Of a stretch of DNA of 20,008 nucleotides, positions 15,085 through 20,008 are shown piece after piece. Each line of letters opens with the position of its first letter. The stretch's first letter is position 1. Position numbers and translations under genes: made by a program. Location: NCBI GenBank assembly GCA_016710685.1, contig JADJVC010000008.1:1-20008 (forward strand), written 5' to 3'. The stretch comes from Flavobacteriales bacterium. GTDB lineage: Bacteria > Bacteroidota > Bacteroidia > Flavobacteriales_F > PHOS-HE28. A model generated the notes under the pieces. That model ran no database searches and had not been told where the DNA came from. It saw nothing but the letters and a program-made list of their open reading frames with translations.

Positions 15085-15540
15085 GGTTGCACGGGCAGCC
15101 CGGATGCCGGCGTGAGTTCCACTGCAACCCCCGGTGTCTGCGACGGCACAGCTGTTACGATGACCAACGACGGCACCACCACCGGTCTGGGGATTTCCCG
15201 TCAATGGAGGTCAAGCCCGACAGCGAACGGAACCTATGTCCCTGTAACGGGAGGCACGGGTGCCACGACTTCGAGCTACACCACCGACCCCTTGGCGATC
15301 GGCAGCTACTACTACCGGTTGTACACCTCCTGCGCCAGCGGCTCAACGGTTTACAGCAATACGGTAATTCTTACCTCCAGTGCTGAGCCCACGGTTACGG
15401 TTACGGCGAACGGCCCTACCAGTTTCTGTGCCGGTGGCAGCGTAACGTTGACATCCTCAACGGGTAACAGCTACCTCTGGGCCCGAACAGCGAAACCACT
15501 TCGGCCATCACGGTGTCGACAGCGGGCAGCTACAGTGTAA
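13447..15540 (+). CDS. Gene 3, two CARDB-like plus jelly-roll blocks and Ig-like unit
   Basis: The open frame reaches back to an ATG at 13276, but true coding in it starts near 13447. It holds two blocks of the same plan. Block 1 has AAETVSVTVTNHGSQPINFA, then a jelly roll with GRTNNGLYKEMWSFTPSGQF and TLKYDYRLVNYSSYPATALP. Block 2 begins near 14263 (ALDMGATALVAPASAG) with SSEPVSVTIQNLGSATIDYA, then NPSNGLYKNMWSSGISGQFT and LTFDYRLVNYTSYPATALPN. An Ig-like unit with CTGSPDAGVSSTATPGVCDG follows, then another with NGPTSFCAGGSVTLTSSTG. The frame breaks at about 15481, after SYLW, and the last 18 codons are a shadow. Confidence 0.85.
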   Translation: MTALATPAPSCYGAAETVSVTVTNHGSQPINFATNPVTVTTNVTGITTATLSATVNTGTLAPGGTQNVAMSTTLDMSAVGTYTFNANTTVTGDGEPSNNAMAAAMRAVTATVAVPYTQDFSANTSIPTGWSATGWSVSSTHGRTNNGLYKEMWSFTPSGQFNLPKLGPIGGAMTLKYDYRLVNYSSYPATALPNSPAWGTIDVQISTDCGGTYTTIQSINPASHTSTTGWATKNIPLAAYAAGTIQVRFVSTWTAGDWYADFDNFAVIVPPALDMGATALVAPASAGCFRSSEPVSVTIQNLGSATIDYATTPVTVSAAVSGTATNSFSVVLNTGTLAAGATQNVAMGTQDMSVVGAYTFTASTSVTGDADAGNDAMAPASRTTSAPATALPYTEDFTAGVTPAGWNTTGWTTGTNTHGNPSNGLYKNMWSSGISGQFTMVKLGQVAASTLLTFDYRLVNYTSYPATALPNSPAWGTINVQVSTDCGGTFNTFQSITPANHIASTAWANKAYSLAAYAGQDVIIRFNTAWTTGDYYVDFDNFNIGTGCTGSPDAGVSSTATPGVCDGTAVTMTNDGTTTGLGISRQWRSSPTANGTYVPVTGGTGATTSSYTTDPLAIGSYYYRLYTSCASGSTVYSNTVILTSSAEPTVTVTANGPTSFCAGGSVTLTSSTGNSYLWARTAKPLRPSRCRQRAATV

Positions 15541-15659
15541 GCACTACCGTGAACGGTTGTGCAGGCACAAGCGCACCGGTGGTTGTCAGCATCAACCCTT
15601 CACCTACTGGGGTAACGGCGAATTCCGAGCTCGCTCCTGGAATGCCCAGGCGGGGGTGA
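15483..15659 (+). CDS. Gene 3, short open piece completing an Ig-like unit
   Basis: In this third frame the reading continues PNSETTSAITVSTAGSYSVS and TTVNGCAGTSAPVVVSINPS, then PTGVTANSELAPG up to a TGA at 15657-15659. It completes the Ig-like unit begun at about 15390 and belongs between the stretches ending near 15481 and starting near 15641. One missing base at each end explains the two frame changes. It has no start codon of its own. Confidence 0.6.
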   Translation, partial: PNSETTSAITVSTAGSYSVSTTVNGCAGTSAPVVVSINPSPTGVTANSELAPGMPRRG

Positions 15660-16660
15660 TCGACCTTACCGCGACGGGATCCACCAACTTCACACAAACC
15701 GTGTTGAACGAAGGGTTCAATGGTGTTAACCCGCCAGCAGGCTGGGTAATTGCAGGCGGCATGGCAGCCGTGGACGAATGGACCTTGCAGCCGGACGGTT
15801 ACACTTATGATGCGGAGCTCCACAGCAACGATGCCAGCCAGTTCATCATGACCAACAACGACCCGGTGGGTGGAAGCTCCAGCACTTCGCTGACCAGCCC
15901 TGCCATCAACCTCACGGGTTACACGGGGGCCGTATTGGATTTCTACCACTATTTCAACTCCTTCGGCGGTGCCATAGGGGCAGTGCAGGCCAGTACGGAT
16001 GGCACCAATTGGGCGCCGGTGGGCGCTGGCTATTCCGCATCTATCGGGACTGCTACAGACTGGGACCATGCGCAAATCGCCCTGGGCACTGGCTACGACA
16101 ACCAGCCAACGGTTTATGTCCGCTTCCAGTTTGATGCGGAATTTGACCTCTACTGGGCCGTCGACAACGTGAGCATCCTTGCGAGTGCGCCCCCGGCCTT
16201 CAGCTGGAGTTCCGCACCCGCTGGCTTCACCAGCAACGTGCAGAACCCGACCAACGTAACGGTAACGACCGTGCCGGTGACCTACACGGTATTGGCCACC
16301 GCAGGCGGATGCAGTGCTTCAGCGAGCGTTACTGTGAACCCCGCAGGTCACTTGGCCGTGATGCGCATCAACACCGATGCCAACGCAAGCCAGATCAGCT
16401 GGGAGATCAAAGATGCTGCCAACGCCACAGTGGCCAGCGGTAGCCCAGTGGGCAACAACCAGCAAGTGAACCAACTGGTTTGCCTGAGCAATGCCAATGG
16501 CAATTGTTACACCCTGAAGTTGACGGACAGCTTCGGCGACGGCATCATCGGCGGCGGTTGGGAACTGCGCACCACGGGCGGCCAGACCATCCTGATGGAC
16601 AGCTTCAGCGGCTGCAGTGCCTCCCCGGCCAACCCGGACGTTGACACCAGCCTACGGTAG
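15641..16660 (+). CDS. Gene 3, anchor-J plus Ig pair and GDGI sandwich
   Basis: The open frame extends back to 15557, but coding in it starts at about 15641 with NAQAGVIDLTATGSTNFTQT. A jelly roll follows (LNEGFNGVNPPAGWVIAGGM to DLYWAVDNVSILA), then an Ig-like unit (FTSNVQNPTNVTVTTVPVTY). This pair matches gene 2 at 4860-5530. From about 16350 comes the GDGI sandwich (MRINTDANASQISWEIKDAA, CLSNANGNCYTLKLTDSFGD, GGGWELRTTGGQTILMDSFS), nearly the same as gene 2 at 6430-6720. An extra G near 16637 ends the frame; the next one continues TLTPAYGSGHPFC. Confidence 0.83.
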   Translation, partial: NAQAGVIDLTATGSTNFTQTVLNEGFNGVNPPAGWVIAGGMAAVDEWTLQPDGYTYDAELHSNDASQFIMTNNDPVGGSSSTSLTSPAINLTGYTGAVLDFYHYFNSFGGAIGAVQASTDGTNWAPVGAGYSASIGTATDWDHAQIALGTGYDNQPTVYVRFQFDAEFDLYWAVDNVSILASAPPAFSWSSAPAGFTSNVQNPTNVTVTTVPVTYTVLATAGGCSASASVTVNPAGHLAVMRINTDANASQISWEIKDAANATVASGSPVGNNQQVNQLVCLSNANGNCYTLKLTDSFGDGIIGGGWELRTTGGQTILMDSFSGCSASPANPDVDTSLR

Positions 16661-17078
16661 CGGACATCCTTTCTGCCTACCATTGGGCCCGGCCACGTTG
16701 AAGCCCACGGAATGCGGATTGTTCAACAACACGCTCAACAACCGGATCTATGCTAACGTGATGCCCGGCGCCACGCAATACGAGTTCCAGTTCCTGGACC
16801 CCGATGCAGGCTATGTGCGCAGCATCATTAAGCCATCCGCTTCCATGCTCTTCATCGACATGGGCGGCAGCGTGAACCCCTTGGTGCCCGGCGTGCATTA
16901 CTTCGTGCGCATACGTACCAACGCCCAGAGCAATTACTGCCTGCCCTTCTGTACCATCACGATCGACAACGCCTACACGGGCATGGGCGGCGAGCTCACG
17001 CAAGTGGACGGCAGCTTCAATGGCGACGTGCAAATGTGGCCGAACCCGGTTGCGGACGGCCGTGTGAACTGGCCTTGA
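16638..17078 (+). CDS. Gene 3, single Fn3-like unit and start of T9SS tail
   Basis: It reads TLTPAYGSGHPFCLPLGPAT, LFNNTLNNRIYANVMPGATQ, YEFQFLDPDAGYVRSIIKPS and PLVPGVHYFVRIRTNAQSNY, then the tail entry VQMWPNPVADGRVN. Relative to gene 2 it lacks one Fn3-like unit: 114 codons of gene 2 (6998-7339) are replaced here by the single codon GCC at about 16922. The frame stops at 17078 because a base is missing near 17070, where gene 2 has GTGAACTTTGCC. Confidence 0.8.
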   Translation, partial: TLTPAYGSGHPFCLPLGPATLKPTECGLFNNTLNNRIYANVMPGATQYEFQFLDPDAGYVRSIIKPSASMLFIDMGGSVNPLVPGVHYFVRIRTNAQSNYCLPFCTITIDNAYTGMGGELTQVDGSFNGDVQMWPNPVADGRVNWP

Positions 17079-17284
17079 ACGGCTTGGTGGACAACGACCA
17101 GAAGATCCAGCTTGACCTGTACGACATGTACGGCAGGAAGGTGCTGGCCCGTGACTACGGCAACAGCGGAAGCAGCTTCAGTACGGTGTTGGAACTGCCA
17201 AGCGAAGTGACCAGCGGTGTGTACTTGGTGCACATCACGGTGAACGGCGTTACCACGATCCAGCGGTTGAGCGTGGTACGCTAA
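17068..17284 (+). CDS. Gene 3, rest of T9SS type A sorting domain
   Basis: The last open piece (frame open from 17036) reads ALNGLVDNDQKIQLDLYDMY, GRKVLARDYGNSGSSFSTVL and GVYLVHITVNGVTTIQRLSV plus VR before TAA. It is the second half of the sorting domain and almost identical to that of gene 2 (7490-7699), including runs of more than 50 identical bases. It directs export by T9SS and probably attachment or release at the outer membrane. Confidence 0.85.
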
Positions 17285-17343
17285 TGAGAGATCACTTGCT
17301 CAAGGCTTTCTTCGGAAGACCCTGAGTGGAATAACAAGAATGC

Positions 17344-17373
17344 AAAAGCCCCGGCGGAAACGCCGGGGCTTTT
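17344..17373 (+). terminator. Rho-independent terminator after gene 3
   Basis: A perfect 13-bp stem (17344-17356 with 17361-17373) with a GAAA loop ends in TTTT, 60 bases after the gene 3 stop. It has the same AGCCCCGGCG core as the terminators at 3365 and 7754. Confidence 0.94.
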
Positions 17374-17399
17374 ACGTTGAGGACGAACCCATTTGAAAA

Positions 17400-17597
17400 A
17401 TACCCGGAAATGGGTATTGCGGGAGCTAGCCCACACACGTTGCTTTGTCCAAGGTTCCATCGTTGCCAGTAATGCCCGCCGTCCGTTGAAGGAGCGCTTC
17501 GTGCGGCACCATGGGCATGGTACGGTGAACCACCAAGGCGCGGACCCGGCAACGGCCGCCACCTGCGAAGGCCCCCTCGGAAACGAGGGGGTCTTTC
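17400..17597 (+). ncRNA. Possible small RNA or leader between two terminators
   Basis: The 190 bases between the gene 3 terminator and the next one hold no convincing protein. They contain a series of short perfect hairpins: TACCC/GGGTA (17401-17416), GAAG/CTTC (17488-17500), ACCAT/ATGGT (17508-17521) and GGTG/CACC (17524-17534), and they end in a strong terminator (17567-17597). This arrangement fits an independent small RNA, or an attenuated 5' leader of the acyltransferase operon. I do not recognise 6S, tmRNA, SRP RNA, RNase P or a known riboswitch. Short hairpins arise by chance, so confidence is low. Confidence 0.25.
17567..17597 (+). terminator. Rho-independent terminator before the acyltransferase
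   Basis: GAAGGCCCCCTCG (17567-17579) pairs with CGAGGGGGTCTTTC (17584-17597) around a GAAA loop, with one or two G-T pairs; 'CTTTCGTTTTC' follows. Its stem differs from the other three terminators, so it ends a different transcript. It lies only about 20 bases before the likely start of the next gene. Confidence 0.85.
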
Positions 17598-17617
17598 GTT
17601 TTCTTGGAACAAGTCCA

Positions 17618-18572
17618 ATGGGAAAACCACGGAAGTTTACCAACAGCGGATCCAATGCCGACCTTCGCCACATCAGTGCCATTGCCTACTATATCTCTAC
17701 CGTTCCTGCATGGTCTGGCCGCTTTGCCCATGCGGGCGCTTCACCTGCTGAGCGACTTGCTCTACGCGATCCTGTTCCGTGGCCGGTTACAGGCGCAAAG
17801 TGGTGCGCAAGAACCTGCGGAACAGCTTCCCGGAAAAAAATGCGAATGAGCTATTGCGTTTGGAAAAGGCCTTCCAGCATTGGTTCTGCGACCTGGTTTT
17901 GGAAACGTTAAAGACTTTGCGGATCTCGCCAATGCAAGTGGAGCGTTTGGTAAAGGTGGAGGGCGAGGAAGTTTTGCATCGCTACTTTGAGCAAGGCCGC
18001 AGCATCATTTTGGTGATGGGGCATTGGGGCAATTAAGGAGTTGGGCGGTGCGCGCTTCAGCCAACTCCCTACCAAAAGCTGAACGTGATCTATCATCCGT
18101 TACAGGGCCGCATTTCAATGAGCTGGTCATCCGCATGCGCACCCGGCTCGGCAACGGGCTTTACCCCATGCGCGAAGCCGCGCGGATGATGTTGCGCGAC
18201 CGGGACAAGGGAACTGCCACCGCCTTCATAGCCGACCAGACGCCCTCGCCTGAAACCGCATATTGGACCACCTTCCTCGGCCAGCAGACTCCTGTGTTCC
18301 GCGGCCCGGGCAAACTATCCAAACGATTTGGCATGCCCATCGTATATCTGCATCGACAGGCCCCGGCGTGGGCACTACATCATGCGTTTCGAAGATCTGG
18401 TGCCAGACCCGGCTTTGCTTGAAGAAGATACCATCACCGAACTGCACGTCCGCAGATTGGAACAGGACATCCGGAAGCGGCCGGAGATGCGGCTTTGAGG
18501 TCACATCGCCGGTGGAAGCATCCGCCACCCGCGAACTCACCTTCAGAACAAAGCGAAGCAATTGCGCCGTAA
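17618..18572 (+). CDS. Lysophospholipid / lipid A-type acyltransferase (LpxL/HtrB-like), frame broken several times
   Basis: Probably adds an acyl chain to lipid A or a related lipid at the inner membrane. The pieces in order: ISAIAYY then SLPFLHGLAALPMRALHLLS (membrane-anchor start), VAGYRRKVVRKNLRNSFPEK, GRSIILVMGHWGN followed by ELGGARFSQLP (the H-x4-E catalytic box, His codon at 18022), FIADQTPSPETAYWTTFLGQ, PVFRGPGKLSKRFGMPIVYL, GHYIMRFEDLVPDPALLEED and SHRRWKHPPP, ending in TAA at 18570. This is the family pattern of Bacteroidota LpxL/HtrB-like enzymes, about 300 residues. Shifts occur near 17695, 17778, 18034, 18066, 18104, 18357 and 18497. The start is ATG 17618 if the first shift is an error; ATG 17655 is the alternative. 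The desaturase follows after 10 bases, so the two are probably co-transcribed. Confidence 0.82.
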
Positions 18573-18582
18573 CTTTTGTTTC

Positions 18583-19562
18583 ATGCTTCAAGGCAAAGAT
18601 CTCATTTTAGCCACCCGTGCCTACGCGAAGGAATTTCGCGGGCGTAGCTGGTGGCACGTCATCATCACCTTGGTGGTGCTGGGCGCCAGGTACACCGGCG
18701 TGTTCATGGTGAACCCGTGGTGGGCTAAGCTGCTATGCGGCATTCTGGTCGCGCTCACACTGAGCCGCATGTTCTGATCTACCACGATTTTCTGCACCAG
18801 AGCATCCTTCAACATTCCAAGGCGGCACGCGGTCTGTTCACCGTTTTCGGCTGGTACATGTTGGCCCCGGTAAGTATTTGGGAACGCAGCCACAACTACC
18901 ACCACGCCCACAACAGCAAGCTGTACACCAGCAGCATCGGCTCCTTCCCCCATCGTGACCAAGGAAAAGGACTTGGCATCACCGAAAGGTGAGCGCACTG
19001 TTTACATGTTCATCCGCCACCCGCTTACCATCGGCATGGGTTACATCTTCATGTTCCTTACGGCATGAGCATCCGCTCGTTGGTAAGCAACACCGGCAAA
19101 CACTGGGACAGCATCGTGGCTTTGGTTTTCCACTTCGCCATTGGCACCGGGATCTTCCTGTTGGCGGGCTGGCCGGGCTTATTGTTCGGTTTCCTTATCC
19201 CGTTCATCATCAGCTTGGGCTTGGGTTCGTACCTGTTTTATGCACAGCACAACTTCCCCGGCGTGAAATTCGCGGAGAAGGACGGATGGACCTACCATGA
19301 TGCCGCACTGGCCAGCAGCAGCCACATGCGGATGAGCCCTGTTATGCGCTGGTTCCTCGCCAACATCGGCTACCACCACATCCATCACCTCAACCCGCGC
19401 ATCCCCTTCTATCGGTTGCCGGAAGTGTATAAGGCCATACCCGAGCTGCGCTTGGCCAAAACCACGACACTTCTTCCTTGGGATGTGATCAAGTGCCTCC
19501 GCCTGAAAGTGTGGGACACCGCCAAGCAGCGCATGGTTGGCCGCCGGGAGATCCACAGTTAG
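18583..19562 (+). CDS. Membrane fatty acid desaturase with three histidine boxes, frame broken
   Basis: It introduces a double bond into membrane acyl chains using a di-iron site. All three histidine boxes are present: HDFLH (from 18783), HNYHH within ERSHNYHHAHN (from 18891) and HHIHH followed by LNPRIPFYRLP (from 19374). Hydrophobic membrane spans lie near the start (WWHVIITLVVLGARYTGVF), and at about 19120-19240 (FHFAIGTGIFLLAGWPGLLF). The HHxHHLNPRIPxYxL ending resembles the delta-12/omega-6 branch of PF00487, but regiospecificity cannot be read from the sequence. The start is ATG 18583, 10 bases after the acyltransferase stop; the frame is open slightly upstream at a TTG that I do not favour. 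Corrected length is about 326 residues. Shifts: near 18772, in a five-C run at 18947-18951, and near 19060. Confidence 0.88.
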
Positions 19563-19669
19563 AGCAACCTCCGCCGGTATAGGCGGTGCAACAGCATGGC
19601 CAATGGCACACCGACCGCCTCGGTGCTCCATTACCTTCGCCCCGCCACCACATATTAAACGCGAACGGC
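19563..19669 (+). other. Spacer between desaturase and ABC transporter
   Basis: 107 bases with no gene. A small hairpin CCGCC/GGCGG (19571-19575 with 19582-19586) lacks a T run, so it is at best a weak terminator. No clear promoter is seen; the TAC-CTTCG around 19632 could belong to a -7 box but is not convincing. Confidence 0.4.
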
Positions 19670-20008
19670 ATGTTGGTTTTGGAGGATATTGTAAAGCGCT
19701 TTGGGACGCACTTGGCGCTGGACGGCGTAAGCATGGAAGTGCCGCAGGGAAGAAGTGTTCGGTCTTTTGGGCCCTAACGGCGCTGGCAAGACCACACTGA
19801 TCCGGATCATTACGAGTGATCACCGGCCCGGACAGCGGGAAAGTGCTCTTCAACGGCACCGCGATGACGGATGCGGACGCGTCGAGGCTGGGCTATTTGC
19901 CGGAAGAGCGGGGCTTGTACAAGAAGATGAAAGTGGGCGAGCAAGCCCTTTACCTTGCCCGGTTAAAGGGCATGGAAAAACCGAGGCCACCCGCAAACTC
20001 AAAGAATG
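19670..20008 (+). CDS. ABC transporter ATP-binding protein, NatA-like, cut by window end
   Basis: An ATPase subunit that would power an export-type ABC system. The start is ATG 19670: MLVLEDIVKRFGTHLALDGV then SMEVPQG. After one extra base near 19753 it reads VFGLLGPNGAGKTTLIRII (Walker A GPNGAGKTT, 19770-19796). After a second shift near 19817 it reads ITGPDSGKVLFNGTAMTDAD, then LGYLPEERGLYKKMKVGEQA (Q-loop region, with the usual Gln replaced by the LPEERGLY form) and LYLARLKGMEK; a third shift lies near 19980. The PEERGLYKKM pattern is typical of the NatA / DUF4162-type ATPases common in Bacteroidota, whose partners are NatB-like ABC-2 permeases. Signature motif and Walker B lie beyond the window. 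The substrate is unknown. Confidence 0.83.

Larger units (their letters stand above)
8090..17284 (+). other. Secreted gene 3 as a whole: about 3,060-codon T9SS modular surface protein with frame breaks
   Basis: Coherent coding runs from the ATG at 8090 to the TAA at 17282-17284, interrupted by about seven single-base shifts (near 12459, 12786, 13450, 15481, 15640, 16637 and 17070). Module order: signal peptide; N-terminal beta domain shared with gene 2; Ig-like unit; GEVED; Fn3; GEVED; Fn3; jelly roll; Fn3; jelly roll; Fn3; duplicated jelly roll and Fn3; jelly roll; CARDB-like plus jelly roll twice; Ig-like units; anchor-J plus Ig pair; GDGI sandwich; one Fn3-like unit; T9SS tail. Corrected length would be about 3,060 residues. 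It ends with a strong terminator and has its own candidate promoter. Such chains usually act in surface adhesion, biofilm or polymer binding; no catalytic motif is visible, so function is an inference. Confidence 0.85.
16350..17284 (+). repeat. Tail block shared by gene 2 and gene 3 (copy in gene 3)
   Basis: Counterpart of 6425-7699, without the 342-base unit. Both copies carry independent frame errors (6873 in the first; 16637 and 17070 in the second), and each corrects the other. Confidence 0.9.

Noticed and set aside
17393..17911. 172-codon + strand frame starting with TTG
   Set aside because: It crosses the terminator at 17567-17597 and runs out of frame through the acyltransferase. Only the part after 17618 may be used, up to the shift near 17695.
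19571..19586. Terminator after the desaturase
   Set aside because: Only a 5-bp stem and no T run; too weak to call.
19179..19859. 226-codon open frame on the - strand
   Set aside because: Overlaps the third histidine box of the desaturase and the Walker A of the ABC ATPase, both clearly coded on the + strand.
1..20008. Stop-codon recoding or programmed frameshifting as explanation of the broken genes
   Set aside because: Breaks occur at different motifs, in both directions, with no common slippery site, and paralogous copies in the window show unbroken reading at the same positions.
1..20008. Insertion sequence, prophage or defence system
   Set aside because: No transposase, integrase, nuclease or phage-like protein could be read in any frame, and no flanking inverted repeats were seen.

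Overview
The window reads as a chromosome segment of a Bacteroidota bacterium, most likely a Flavobacteriales-type lineage with fairly high GC. Supporting evidence: three tandem genes for very large secreted proteins each end in a type IX secretion (T9SS, Por) C-terminal sorting domain; the proteins use flavobacterial modules (GEVED domain, cleaved-adhesin/choice-of-anchor-J jelly rolls, Fn3 units, the 'DSxGDGI' sandwich); starts lack Shine-Dalgarno sequences; and two promoters resemble the Bacteroidota TTTG / TAnnTTTG type. I cannot name a species.

Layout, all on the + strand: (1) 1-3308, the 3' part of secreted gene 1, with cysteine- and Asp-rich repeats and a T9SS tail, heavily broken in frame. 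(2) 3309-3703, a spacer with a terminator and a candidate promoter. (3) 3704-7699, secreted gene 2, with a signal peptide, an anchor-J domain, 71-codon repeats and a T9SS tail. (4) 7700-8089, a terminator and a promoter. (5) 8090-17284, secreted gene 3 (about 3,060 codons), a chain of GEVED, Fn3 and anchor-J modules with a tail nearly the same as gene 2's. (6) 17285-17617, two terminators bracketing about 190 bases of possible small RNA or leader. (7) 17618-18572, a lipid A-type (LpxL/HtrB-like) acyltransferase, followed after 10 bases by (8) 18583-19562, a membrane fatty acid desaturase; these look like one lipid-envelope operon. (9) 19670 to the window end, the start of an ABC transporter ATPase.

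Reading frames are broken in every gene, including conserved enzymes. The missing residues can be restored by single-base corrections guided by paralogous copies inside the window. This pattern fits indel errors of an uncorrected long-read assembly better than decay of every gene, but the density is uneven: 8090-12458 is clean, while 1-2500 and 5870-6150 are badly scrambled. Secreted-gene coordinates are therefore given both as whole genes and as the open stretches inside them.

I found no mobile element, CRISPR array, tRNA or rRNA. The most interesting content is the family of three modular surface proteins, which exchange, gain and lose repeat units and share tails and terminators. I see no convincing new defence or metabolic system.
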